Part shown: piece after piece, positions 55,051 through 63,930 of the stretch
Numbering within the stretch: the first letter of the stretch is position 1
How the letters are laid out: each line of letters begins with the position of its first letter
Assembly: GCA_038251405.1 (NCBI GenBank)
Contig: JBBSBH010000019.1
Coordinates: 29,157 to 93,156, forward strand
Length of the DNA: 64,000 bases
Reading direction: 5' to 3'
Origin: JADJLQ01 sp038251405
GTDB taxonomy: Bacteria; Bacteroidota; Bacteroidia; Chitinophagales; Saprospiraceae
Notes under the pieces: generated by a model
What the model saw: only the letters and a program-made list of their open reading frames with translations
Told to the model about the DNA's origin: nothing
Databases searched by the model: none
Translations under genes and position numbers: made by a program

Positions 55051-56100
55051 ATGAAGAAAATGAAATCAATTCTGCTGGAGACAATTTTGATAACCATCAT
55101 TCCTGTTTTCATTTTTGCAGGGAATCCAGACAGACAAGGAGAGGCTGGCGCCTATGAACTCACTATCAATCCATGGGCTCGCGCTGCTGCTTTACATAGC
55201 ATGCATACCTCCATGACTTATGGTGTGGAATCCATGTGGCAAAATCCGGCGGGTCTGAGTAAAATAAGTAAGACCGAATTGATGTTTGGCCATATGCAAT
55301 ATCTCAAGGGCACCGGGATTTCTTTCAATGTATTTGGGTTTGCACAAAAAATGGGCAAATCGGGAGCCCTGGGCGTGACGCTCACAGCGATGGATTTGGG
55401 AGATATTCTTGTTACTACATCCAGGTTACCAGAAGGAACCGGAGCCACCTATTCGCCTAGTTTTTATAATCTTGGATTGAGCTACTCTTATACTTTCGAC
55501 AATAAAGTCTCCGTAGGATTTTTAGTCAGAGGCGTCACTGAATCTACTGCTGATATTTCAGCTTTTGGCTTCGCTTTGGATGCCGGCGTGCAATATGTAA
55601 ATGGACCTGATGATAATTTTAAGTTTGGGATTTCACTTCGCAATATTGGATCTCCAATGCGATTTGGTGGAGAAGGACTATCATTCCAGGGGAATAGCCC
55701 TGAAGGTACTCCGGCATATCAGCTTACCTACGACAAAAGAGCGGCAGGCTTTGAATTACCTTCTCTTTTAAATATTGGAACCTCATATGATATCAATTTA
55801 GACAAAAGAAATCGACTGACTTTACTTGCCAATTTTACAGCCAATTCTTTCGCCAGTGACGAAATAGGGGGTGGACTCGAATATGGATTCAACAAAATAT
55901 TCTTTTTGCGGGCAGCTTATAAATACCAATTAAACAATGATATCAATGAACGAAATGTATACACGGGTTTAGCAGCGGGATTTGGTTTTGAAGTTCCTTT
56001 TAAGAAAAATAGTAATCAAAAACTAGGGATTGACTATGGTTACCGAACCACTAATCCATGGAGTGGAAGTCATAATTTATCCTTGAAGATTTCGATATAA
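55051..56100 (+). CDS. PorV/PorQ-family outer-membrane protein
   Basis: 349 residues with a signal peptide (MKSILLETILITIIPVFIFAG). The opening GAYELTINPWARAAALHSMHTSM and MWQNPAGLSKISKTEL block is typical of the PorV/FadL-like T9SS-associated barrels, and the chain ends in barrel strands (HNLSLKISI). PorV shuttles cargo from the translocon to the attachment complex; this copy is probably specific to the neighbouring giant protein. It follows that gene by 15 bases. A separate housekeeping PorV would be expected elsewhere in the genome. Confidence 0.8.
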   Translation: MKKMKSILLETILITIIPVFIFAGNPDRQGEAGAYELTINPWARAAALHSMHTSMTYGVESMWQNPAGLSKISKTELMFGHMQYLKGTGISFNVFGFAQKMGKSGALGVTLTAMDLGDILVTTSRLPEGTGATYSPSFYNLGLSYSYTFDNKVSVGFLVRGVTESTADISAFGFALDAGVQYVNGPDDNFKFGISLRNIGSPMRFGGEGLSFQGNSPEGTPAYQLTYDKRAAGFELPSLLNIGTSYDINLDKRNRLTLLANFTANSFASDEIGGGLEYGFNKIFFLRAAYKYQLNNDINERNVYTGLAAGFGFEVPFKKNSNQKLGIDYGYRTTNPWSGSHNLSLKISI

Positions 56101-56196
56101 AAAACTAATAATTAATATTTTATACATATAAAAAAGTATTAACACAAAATTCAACAATTTTAAGTCTCTTATTACCTTAACTTTACATATTAAATT

Positions 56197-56201
56197 AGGA
56201 G
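56197..56201 (+). promoter_or_regulatory. Shine-Dalgarno-like AGGAG
   Basis: AGGAG ends five bases before ATG 56207. Bacteroidota genes seldom carry this signal, and the neighbours do not, so it is unusual and hints at a foreign origin of the following cassette. Confidence 0.4.
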
Positions 56202-56206
56202 TTTAA

Positions 56207-56497
56207 ATGGAAGAATCTAAGACTTTAAAATTTACCAAAGCGTCTAATTGTCAAGTACTTATAAGTACTGGTGCCCTTGGCGGCATTAATAATAATGGTC
56301 TTTTAGAAATTAATTTTTATTTGGACAAGATAAATATCGAAGGATCATTAAAATTTCCAGCTGATTCAAATAAAATTGAAAACATAGGAACAGTTAAAGA
56401 GATTCAATCAACAATTTATATGGATCATTCTTCTGCAAAAGCTTTTTCTAAATGGCTTGAAAATCAGCTAAATGATTTTGAAAAGACTAAAAAATAA
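56207..56497 (+). CDS. Small hypothetical protein, first gene of a three-gene cassette
   Basis: 96 residues, soluble and without signal peptide. It has a beta-rich start (VLISTGALGGINNNGLLEINFYL) and a helical end (HSSAKAFSKWLENQLNDFEK). The layout loosely recalls DUF3467-type proteins, which have a short sheet followed by an xxAKxLxxxLxxxxxxFE helix; this is a weak likeness. It is 14 bases before the next gene. The region is more AT-rich than the flanking genes by eye. It may be the antitoxin-sized partner of the next two products. Function unknown. Confidence 0.6.
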   Translation: MEESKTLKFTKASNCQVLISTGALGGINNNGLLEINFYLDKINIEGSLKFPADSNKIENIGTVKEIQSTIYMDHSSAKAFSKWLENQLNDFEKTKK

Positions 56498-56511
56498 ATA
56501 TTAATTCCATA

Positions 56512-57024
56512 ATGCTTTCGTTCACACCTCCATCGTTGCCATCTGATTATCAATCTTTAGTTCTTGATAATAATGCATATTCTGGCACTATTGGATCTTC
56601 CACTTCTTATGATCCCTGTATTTTATATATTTCAATTTCAATTTTTAGTAGGAGAATTGATGAACTATTTAGGGAAATTGATTCATTTTCATCACAGAAA
56701 ACAGAGTGGGATGGAGGTGACTATGTACCAATTTCAAACTTGATTATTAAAAAGACAAAAGATTTTTTAAAGGATTTAAATGAAATTAGCCTTGAAAATA
56801 TATCTGATCTTTATCCAAATCAGCATGGCACTATCTCAATTATTTGGGAAAATAAAAATGGTAAGTTACATTTAGAAATTGGCAATACTACTTACTCATT
56901 GTATTTATCAAAAATTAATTCAGAACCATTTTATTATGATGGCAAAGACTTACTTAAAGATTTTGAAATTATTACCTCAAAAATTAACAATTTATTTTTG
57001 CCGAATGAAACCTTTTTGGTTTAA
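56512..57024 (+). CDS. Hypothetical protein with WDGG…YPNQHGTISI…LEIG pattern
   Basis: 170 residues, cytoplasmic. The middle reads TEWDGGDYVPIS, then a helix, then YPNQHGTISIIWENKNGKLHLEIG. I recall this pattern (W-D-G-Y/G, PxxxGTIxxxW, LxLEIG) from small uncharacterised proteins in accessory regions of many bacteria, usually next to a second gene of similar size. No catalytic motif is clear. It overlaps the following gene by 17 bases, which implies translational coupling. Confidence 0.6.
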   Translation: MLSFTPPSLPSDYQSLVLDNNAYSGTIGSSTSYDPCILYISISIFSRRIDELFREIDSFSSQKTEWDGGDYVPISNLIIKKTKDFLKDLNEISLENISDLYPNQHGTISIIWENKNGKLHLEIGNTTYSLYLSKINSEPFYYDGKDLLKDFEIITSKINNLFLPNETFLV

Positions 57025-57487
57025 TGAAAATGAAAGAATTGTTCGAATAATTTATAGTGATAAGCATATTAATCCAAAAACCAATAAACTGAGATCCAAT
57101 TTCATTTACTTTAGATTAAATTTAAAAAGTCAAAAATATGAATTGTCATGTTCTAGGTTTGAATTTGAAAGTATTAGTTTTCTCAGAAGTTTTGGTAAAG
57201 AAACTGAGGATTCTAAATTTGGAAGAATTTATTATGGATTAGGATGCTCAAATATAAAGTCAATCCTTTCGCAAAAAAATTGCATTCCTTTTTATTCTCC
57301 TATTCTTTTAGGAAACAGAATAAATTTATTCCATACAGACATTTATGATAAACTTGGTACATTGATTAGTGGTGAAGCTGATAACGCAATTAATAATCAC
57401 AGAAAAGATCAATTTTTAGGAATCTGGTGTCCTTATAAGGATAATGGTAATAGTTTTACAAAAGAAGTTATAACTCCCTATATTTAA
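57008..57487 (+). CDS. Hypothetical protein, third gene of the cassette
   Basis: 159 residues from ATG 57008. The longer frame to 56879 lies wholly inside the previous gene, so it is not used. It opens KPFWFNENERIVRIIYSDKHINPKTNKLRSNFIYFRL and then has a YELSCSRFEFES segment, resembling small accessory proteins with an R.I.P…K…F pattern. No known enzyme motif. Its stop is at 57485-57487, and the A of that TAA is also the first base of the ATG of the decayed nucleotidyltransferase, so four genes may once have formed one unit. Confidence 0.55.
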   Translation, partial: KPFWFNENERIVRIIYSDKHINPKTNKLRSNFIYFRLNLKSQKYELSCSRFEFESISFLRSFGKETEDSKFGRIYYGLGCSNIKSILSQKNCIPFYSPILLGNRINLFHTDIYDKLGTLISGEADNAINNHRKDQFLGIWCPYKDNGNSFTKEVITPYI

Positions 57488-57791
57488 TGTTTGGGCTATT
57501 AGATCAAGATATTTAAGAGTTAAACAATATTTTCCAATCTTTCCCAGAAAAATATTCATTTTTGGAAGTAGAGCAATGGAAAATTAAAATTATAAAAACG
57601 GATCAGATGTCGATTTATCTTTTTATGGACAAACCATCGATAATCATATTCTCTCTGAAGTAAATTACCAATTGAATGAAGAATCCTTGATGCCCTATCA
57701 GTTTGATACTTTAAATTATTCTACTATTAATAACACTGATCTTAAAGACCACATAAATCGGGTGGGAAGAGAGATTTACAGCAAGTTTTAA
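57487..57791 (+). pseudogene. MNT-type minimal nucleotidyltransferase, decayed
   Basis: With three repairs this reads as a complete MNT protein of about 100 residues: MFGLLDQDI-(TAA at 57514)-ELNNIFQSFPEK-(one A missing near 57551)-IFIFGSRAMEN-(six-base insertion TAAAAT at 57585)-YKNGSDVDLSFYG. It then runs on to REIYSKF and TAA at 57789. GSRA…NGSDVDL is the nucleotidyltransferase GSxA…GSDxDL motif. The insertion is a tandem copy of neighbouring bases and creates an in-frame stop. Intact relatives usually act with a HEPN partner; none is next to it here. The remaining bases to 57810 show nothing. Confidence 0.75.
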
Positions 57792-57810
57792 AAGAATTAG
57801 TACCTCTATA

Positions 57811-60800
57811 TTACGCTGCTTTATAAATTTTTCTGTATTTCCAAAAAGCTAAAAGACTTATAAGTATTAAAAAACTTACCGTGTAATATACAAAAGTCGG
57901 AATAGGTACGGGATCACCGGCAGCATAAGAGTGTAGTCCCGACAAATAATAATTCACCCCAAAATAAGTCATCATCACACTTGACATACCAAACAGTGAT
58001 GCTACATTAAAAGCATAAATACCTCTGAGACCCGGAATAAATCTCATATGTAGAATAAATGCATACACCAGGATGGTCACTAAAGCCCATGTCTCTTTCG
58101 CATCCCAGCCCCAGTACCTCCCCCAAGACTCATTTGCCCATACACCTCCCAAATAGGTGCCTATACTAATGATAAATAATCCGGCAATCAAAGTAATCTC
58201 ACTGGTGAGCGTCAATTCATTTATAGTACGATAGATGTGTTCTTTATTATTTTGATTTGAAAAAGCCATCAATACTAAATTGAGCACCCCTATCAAAGCA
58301 CCGAGCGTAAGAAATCCATAACTCCCTGCTTCCATACTGACATGGATAGTAAGCCAATAAGATTTCAATACCGGGACCAAAGGAGTGATTTCAGGATCCA
58401 TCCAGCTCAAATTAGCCACCATTAATATTGTAGATGCTAAAATAGCAGTAGCAGCTAACCCGCCTAACGATTTTCTCGAAAATAGCAAACCAGAAAGAAC
58501 GGTGGTAAAAGCAATATAAATCATAGATTCAAATCCATTGCTCCAGGGTGCCCGACCCGAAACATACCATCGGAGTCCCAGGCCAACTACATGAAAAAAG
58601 AAACAAATTGCCATAGCACCAAATGAAATTCGTTGAAACCAAACAGATGATCTATCCGGGTTAAAAACTGAAATAAAAAATAAAGCCAAAATGATCAATC
58701 CAATCAATCCATAATATTTTCCCAATTTGTTGAAAACATCCATTTTATTCAGTAGAATTTCCATATTCACTTTGGAAGGACTCAGCAAAACTGCTCTACC
58801 ATTTTTCTCCTGGTATTGGATGATAGAATTCAATTTTATATTGGCCTCATTCCACTGCCCTGATTCCTGCGCATCTATTACTGCGCTTATATATGGACCA
58901 TAATAATCCTCCAGATACTTTCCTGATTCAGCTACTCCATTTTGATGCTCTGGATTAGAAGGAGAAACCCATTTATTATTGGGATCATTCTCTATAGGAA
59001 ACCATTGCATTAGTCTGCCTGTAAAAATCAGGTTACAGATATTTACTTTTTCATCCAACTTTATCAATTCCTTATCCAAAACCGATCTATCGCGAGGCTC
59101 GTGATTATACGCTTTCATCACGGCATCTCGCAAAACGTAGTCGGGACTAAAAAAATTATTATACGATACCATTCTACCAGATGTATGGAGTAATTTTTTC
59201 AACTCTTCATGGTTAGCCATTTTTATTAATGGTACATCAGCCCATATCTCCGGACTAGACATCATACCCAATATCACTTGATCAGCATTGAGTCCATCAT
59301 ATGAAATGCTCCTTGAAAGCTTGCGCAATAACTCACTGGAAAGCGTATTCATGGGCTTTACTCTACCATTTTGGTCTTGCACTAAAACATGACTAAAACG
59401 AGCAGCATGCTCCTTATTTATAGGTTTCAAATGCACATTTCCCCCAGCACCAAATAATGAAGTGCCGGCTACAATAAACAAAACAGACATGGTCAACTTT
59501 GCTTTAGGCGCAGATGGTTTTGATTTTAATCGTTCTGCAATATTTGCAAATCTGCTATTCTTCGAAAGTAGTGTGAGTATCATGCCTAAAGTCAATAAGA
59601 AATAACCTAAATAAGAAATCTGCGTCCCTATTGCATCGTGATTAACACTTAAAACCGTACCTAATTCATCCTGGTCAAATGATGACTGGAAGAATCGATA
59701 TCCATCATGATCAAGAATATGGTTCATAAAAATGCGATAGTCCATTTTCAATTTACTGCGATCATCAATCAAAGACACTTCACTGGCAAAAGACGAAGGA
59801 CTGTTAGTACCAGGATACCGATCTAAAATAAAATCATAAAGCTTTACATAAAAGGGAAGCTTTACTATTTTACTACCATACGAGACTCCAACCTCAGTAT
59901 CATCCAATACTACTGATTGAAAATCGGGTAAATCACCAACCCTGCCTGTAGTTTGCAATCTACTTTCCTTACCATTCACACTTACATTAAATAATAGAGA
60001 AGCAATACTTTCACTTTTCATTTTTGGCGATGAAGAAGTGACATTCATGCTCGCATGAGGTTTGAAATCACCTATAACAAATTTCAGATCATCATTGGAA
60101 TATAAAGCTCTTACCAATAAAGTCTTATATCCGCCAGGCTCAATTTTATCCGTTTTATTAATAGTCATTTGAAATTGAGTAAATGCAACGGAACTTGCAA
60201 ATAATAATGAATCATGCCGATATAATATATTTACTGCGTTAGGTATAAATTCATTGCTGAAATTAAATATGGTACCATGTAATGGAGTTGCATCGCCCTG
60301 CCTGAGAAAATACTCTTCTCTACCTTCATTACCCGATATTACAATTTTAATTATAGCGGGTCCGTCTTTACTATCAACTAATGATTGTGCAGGATTGGGA
60401 ATAAAGTTTAAGAGATCGGCTTGAATGACTTTACTGCCCAATTGATATGATTTATTGAATTTATTTTTCCCCAGGGAAGCGAAAAGTACTGGCTCTTCAA
60501 CTTTGTAAGACTTGCCATTGGCTGTTTTAAACCTTAAAGTAATATAGGGTTCTGATGAAATGATTTCATTGGAAGTGCTGCCTTCCCGAATATGCATATG
60601 ACCTTCACTTCCAAAATATCGTGTATACCCCGCTCCTATTAAAATTATAAGTATGGCTACATGAAAAGTAAGAATGGCCCATTTTTTTTGTTGAATCATT
60701 CTAAACCTAAAAATATTAGCCAGAATGCTTAGACCAAAAAGTACTAATAACAACTCAAACCAAAAAGATTTAAAGATTAGTTTTTGAGCTGCACTAGTAC

Positions 60801-60909
60801 CAAAATCATTCTCAATAAAAGTAGCCGCTCCAATAGAAATCGCAAACAATGCTATATACAAACCGCTCGCGCTGGTGGATGTGATTTTGTCAAATATCCT
60901 TTTAATCAT
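57811..60909 (-). CDS. Cytochrome c maturation protein CcsBA (ResB-ResC fusion)
   Basis: 1032 residues joining a ResB/CcsB-like N-terminal half to a CcsA/ResC C-terminal half. The C-terminal half has about eight membrane segments and the tryptophan-rich WWD haem-handling motif WGRYWGWDAKETW near residues 921-933, with conserved His residues around it (HVSMEAGSYGF). The middle (residues about 490-740) is a periplasmic domain common in Bacteroidota versions. It exports haem and attaches it to CxxCH apocytochromes, which suits the multiheme cytochrome upstream in the same strand run. It starts five bases after the lipoprotein gene. Confidence 0.9.
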   Translation of the reverse strand: MIKRIFDKITSTSASGLYIALFAISIGAATFIENDFGTSAAQKLIFKSFWFELLLVLFGLSILANIFRFRMIQQKKWAILTFHVAILIILIGAGYTRYFGSEGHMHIREGSTSNEIISSEPYITLRFKTANGKSYKVEEPVLFASLGKNKFNKSYQLGSKVIQADLLNFIPNPAQSLVDSKDGPAIIKIVISGNEGREEYFLRQGDATPLHGTIFNFSNEFIPNAVNILYRHDSLLFASSVAFTQFQMTINKTDKIEPGGYKTLLVRALYSNDDLKFVIGDFKPHASMNVTSSSPKMKSESIASLLFNVSVNGKESRLQTTGRVGDLPDFQSVVLDDTEVGVSYGSKIVKLPFYVKLYDFILDRYPGTNSPSSFASEVSLIDDRSKLKMDYRIFMNHILDHDGYRFFQSSFDQDELGTVLSVNHDAIGTQISYLGYFLLTLGMILTLLSKNSRFANIAERLKSKPSAPKAKLTMSVLFIVAGTSLFGAGGNVHLKPINKEHAARFSHVLVQDQNGRVKPMNTLSSELLRKLSRSISYDGLNADQVILGMMSSPEIWADVPLIKMANHEELKKLLHTSGRMVSYNNFFSPDYVLRDAVMKAYNHEPRDRSVLDKELIKLDEKVNICNLIFTGRLMQWFPIENDPNNKWVSPSNPEHQNGVAESGKYLEDYYGPYISAVIDAQESGQWNEANIKLNSIIQYQEKNGRAVLLSPSKVNMEILLNKMDVFNKLGKYYGLIGLIILALFFISVFNPDRSSVWFQRISFGAMAICFFFHVVGLGLRWYVSGRAPWSNGFESMIYIAFTTVLSGLLFSRKSLGGLAATAILASTILMVANLSWMDPEITPLVPVLKSYWLTIHVSMEAGSYGFLTLGALIGVLNLVLMAFSNQNNKEHIYRTINELTLTSEITLIAGLFIISIGTYLGGVWANESWGRYWGWDAKETWALVTILVYAFILHMRFIPGLRGIYAFNVASLFGMSSVMMTYFGVNYYLSGLHSYAAGDPVPIPTFVYYTVSFLILISLLAFWKYRKIYKAA

Positions 60910-60914
60910 CCGTA

Positions 60915-61700
60915 TTATTTCTTTTTTGAATTCTCCATAATGATATCATACTTGTACCCAGCGCCGAAATCCTTATTTAAATCGATTGTTCCTTCAAAAA
61001 TTAAGTCATCTCCTATTTGCACAAAGGCATCCGTAGTAATAGTAAGGTCATATTTTTGACCACTGGCATCATTGGTGCCATCTTGTATATGAATCCAGTT
61101 TTTGTTCAATATACCGTTATTTACTTTAACACATTCACCATGTACTAAAACTAATTTGCCTCTGTATTTATCACCATTTTTAATCAGGTCAGCCAATTTT
61201 ATTTCCCCAGGCACATGCGCCAATTTTACTTGAACGGGGGTTGTGTTTTGCGATGCCCCTCCACCACCCATAGGATTTAAAGTATACAATGCTTCTTTGG
61301 TTTCAGTAACACCAGGCACAATAAAAACAGATTCATAATTTTCTTTAAATGGAAGTTTCTCAAAATTGGCCATAATCAACCCCCCTTTATAAAAATAGGA
61401 TTTGCCCTTTTTAACCTGATCCGTGTAAGGGATAGCTACGCAAAACGATTTACCATTTTCACTAGCGTTCAAATAGGTATATTTTTTAGTAGAAAACAAA
61501 TCCTCCACCTTTACTTCATGGATTTCCATAGGCACCTGAGGCTCAGCCGAAGCACTTTCTGCTGTACTTGTATTATTTGGTTCTTGTGTAGATGCTTGCT
61601 CTTCCTCAATAACTACCGGCTTGGATTTACAACCTTCATTTATTGCAGCTACTCCTAAAAGAACAATAAAAAAACTAATTTTCAAATTTTGGTATTTCAT
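60915..61700 (-). CDS. OB-fold-like periplasmic lipoprotein
   Basis: 261 residues. The signal peptide MKYQNLKISFFIVLLGVAAINEGC ends in a weak lipobox before Cys24. A Glu/Ser/Pro linker follows (residues 30-60), then a domain with VEDLFSTKKYTYLNASENGKSFCVAIP. The C-terminus carries an OB-like fold (GKLVLVHGECVKVNNGILNKNWIHIQDG…DDLIFEGTI), seen in proteins near cytochrome c genes such as NrfJ-like ones. It may assist cytochrome assembly or bind a ligand in the periplasm. It sits between the barrel and CcsBA genes on one likely transcript. Confidence 0.7.
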   Translation of the reverse strand: MKYQNLKISFFIVLLGVAAINEGCKSKPVVIEEEQASTQEPNNTSTAESASAEPQVPMEIHEVKVEDLFSTKKYTYLNASENGKSFCVAIPYTDQVKKGKSYFYKGGLIMANFEKLPFKENYESVFIVPGVTETKEALYTLNPMGGGGASQNTTPVQVKLAHVPGEIKLADLIKNGDKYRGKLVLVHGECVKVNNGILNKNWIHIQDGTNDASGQKYDLTITTDAFVQIGDDLIFEGTIDLNKDFGAGYKYDIIMENSKKK

Positions 61701-61733
61701 GATTCAAGTATTAATATTTAAAAGTAAATCTTT

Positions 61734-63356
61734 TTAAAATCTCTTTATCAAATTACAAAAAATGGAGGTATAATTTCTACTCTTTTCAAATGTACCTTCA
61801 TAATTAAGACCAAGAGACAATTTCTTTAGCAATTGCCAATTGATATTCATGGAAAAAATATGTTGATCCAGTGGTAACTCGTTTTGTTCATATTGATACT
61901 GAATGCTTCTATACCCACCGGAAAGATAATATTTGCCTTGTCCAACATCCTTAGTCATCGTTAGACCGAATATCTTTCCAGACAGGTAATCGGTAGAAAG
62001 AGAAGTATAAGAAATATTCAGAGCTGATTTGATTAAAGGCAGTTGATAGAAGTTTAGATAGTAATCCATATTTCGAGAAGGATCCTTTCTATTGGCCTGA
62101 AAACGATAAGCAAAATTCGAACCAATAGAAATCATTTTTGCTGGGTCATAGTTAAAGCCAAAGCGAAAGCCTTGACGCATTTCTCGTTCAATATATTGAT
62201 CAATTAAGCTCTTATATGATTCATAATATATAACATTTTTAAGCGCATCATAAGAAGAATTGAATGATAATTTGTTTGACAATTTATATCGAAGCGACAA
62301 GTAAACACTGGAAGGGCTAAGCGTATTTTTAGTTACTTCTTTAATTTTTTGATAGAGTTCCATTTCAAAGGAACCAAATAGCATCATATTTTTAATAAGC
62401 ATACTGGACATCTGGTAGTAAAGAAATCTCCTATCTGTTTTGAATCTGTTCTTTTGTTCTATTATTGCCAATGTATTTGAAAAACTTCCTTGTTTTCCTT
62501 TCAAGGTATGATTAATGTACAATCCGACTTGCTGCAGTGATGCATTCACACTATAATTAGAGTAATCAGGCCTCGAGCCAAGTATAGTTCCTAAGACAAC
62601 GTTTTTAAACTTATGTTCATACTGAAAACCATCTATTGCACCAATATTGGAAATATTTAAATTAACTTTTCTGCCGAAAGTAATATTTGAATTTGGCCCA
62701 AAGTCATATCTGGCTGCCAGGTTATATAAATTTAGATTGTCAAAAAAATTCTTGCTCACTTGGTATGAACCAGATATTTGTTGCCTGTAGTTTATATATG
62801 CATCCCAGCTCCACCCTTTATTGGCTAGTAATCTGTTAGAGGCCGAAAAAGTATACCTTACCCTGTTAGATTTTTTAGAATTTAAATTATTGAGGGTAGA
62901 ATAAGTAGACAATGAAAGCCTGCCATAAAATCTATGTTTAGGCTTTTCCTTTGCAACAACCTGATTATTTACTGCGGAAGCGTTTGAATCTATTGAGAAA
63001 GTATTTTCCGTTAATATTAATGAATCCTTTTGAGTAAATACTTCCACTAATTTCCTAGTTCGAACTAAAATCACATCTGAAATATTAAAATTTCTATCTG
63101 ATATTTTGGTTCCCACACAAGAACTTGAAGATATATATTTTACCACTAGCACCGGAATTAGTGAATCCCTGTAGAAAAACAAGGTATCCCCAACTTCAAC
63201 ACCTTTCGTAGAGTTAAGTTTGACATAGACATTGACTGAGCTTTTATAAGTGACCCTACCTTCAATCAAATCCTGAGCATTCAAGAATTGAATAACCATA
63301 CTCACTATAATAATTAAAAATACCCTCACCAGATTATATTTTTTTGTGACAATCAT
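61734..63356 (-). CDS. Outer-membrane beta-barrel protein with small N-terminal domain
   Basis: 540 residues from ATG 63356; the longer frame to 63386 lies inside the cytochrome gene. A signal peptide (YNLVRVFLIIIVSMVIQFLNAQ) is followed by a small SH3-like domain (LIEGRVTYKSSVNVYVKLNST…GDTLFF, about 25-110), a Ser/Thr linker, and then about 400 residues of alternating beta strands ending in FCNLIKRF. No porin family is recognised with certainty. It overlaps the multiheme cytochrome gene by 23 bases, so the pair is translationally coupled, as in porin-cytochrome modules. That function is inference. Confidence 0.72.
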   Translation of the reverse strand: MIVTKKYNLVRVFLIIIVSMVIQFLNAQDLIEGRVTYKSSVNVYVKLNSTKGVEVGDTLFFYRDSLIPVLVVKYISSSSCVGTKISDRNFNISDVILVRTRKLVEVFTQKDSLILTENTFSIDSNASAVNNQVVAKEKPKHRFYGRLSLSTYSTLNNLNSKKSNRVRYTFSASNRLLANKGWSWDAYINYRQQISGSYQVSKNFFDNLNLYNLAARYDFGPNSNITFGRKVNLNISNIGAIDGFQYEHKFKNVVLGTILGSRPDYSNYSVNASLQQVGLYINHTLKGKQGSFSNTLAIIEQKNRFKTDRRFLYYQMSSMLIKNMMLFGSFEMELYQKIKEVTKNTLSPSSVYLSLRYKLSNKLSFNSSYDALKNVIYYESYKSLIDQYIEREMRQGFRFGFNYDPAKMISIGSNFAYRFQANRKDPSRNMDYYLNFYQLPLIKSALNISYTSLSTDYLSGKIFGLTMTKDVGQGKYYLSGGYRSIQYQYEQNELPLDQHIFSMNINWQLLKKLSLGLNYEGTFEKSRNYTSIFCNLIKRF

Positions 63357-63930
63357 AGCAAGAAGTTGGAGTATAAGAATATCCACTTACCCCTTTATGA
63401 TGATCATCTACATTCTTTTTACTATTATGTTCATGGCAATTTGTACAGCTAAAAACGGCAAAATTACTTGCATTAGTATGGCATTCAGAACATAGTGACC
63501 AAGCTTGTCTATGTTTTCCGCTATATATTTTAAAATATTGAGCATCATGATTAAAGGTTGAAGGTGACCAGGCGGTCTGACTATGACAACTCACACAATT
63601 CGTTGGGAAATTCGCCGTCTTATGGTTGGGATTCGTAGCTGCATTATAATCAACTAAGTGACAGCCTACACAGGTGGTAGGTGTGCTGCCGTCATACTTC
63701 CCTTTGTGACAGGCTGCGCAATCATTGGCAATATTTGCATGGGCTCCCTGCAATGCATAGATCGTATTATGAACCGGGAAATTCGCTGGCTGCCAGGCAG
63801 TAGTTGTATGACAGGTAGCACAATTCGTAGATAGATTTAGCTTCTTATGATTGGGGTTCACACTTGCATTAAAGTTCGCCTGGTGGCAAGCCACACAATT
63901 TGTTGATGTGCCCGTATATCCTGAGGCATG
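63334..63930 (-). CDS. Multiheme cytochrome c (5'-incomplete)
   Basis: The frame has eight CxxCH haem motifs (CVACH, CATCH, CAACH, CVGCH, CVSCH, CSECH, CTNCH, CYDCH) with the spacing of cytochrome c7/c3-like repeats (…PTNC.SCH…AW.P..F.H). A start at GTG 63894 would cut through the first CxxCH, so the gene must begin further upstream. An in-frame TGA at 63931-63933 blocks it, yet codons beyond it to 64000 continue the repeat style (CPSTWAPDS), with RVS-stop-H where a CxxCH would fit. The gene probably continues beyond the window with a nonsense change or error. The protein is periplasmic or surface-exposed. Confidence 0.8.
   Translation of the reverse strand, partial: HASGYTGTSTNCVACHQANFNASVNPNHKKLNLSTNCATCHTTTAWQPANFPVHNTIYALQGAHANIANDCAACHKGKYDGSTPTTCVGCHLVDYNAATNPNHKTANFPTNCVSCHSQTAWSPSTFNHDAQYFKIYSGKHRQAWSLCSECHTNASNFAVFSCTNCHEHNSKKNVDDHHKGVSGYSYTPTSCYDCHKKI

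Noticed and set aside
56879..57007. Longer N-terminus for the third cassette gene
   Set aside because: This part lies wholly in another frame of the second cassette gene and reads as a shadow; ATG 57008 gives a normal protein.
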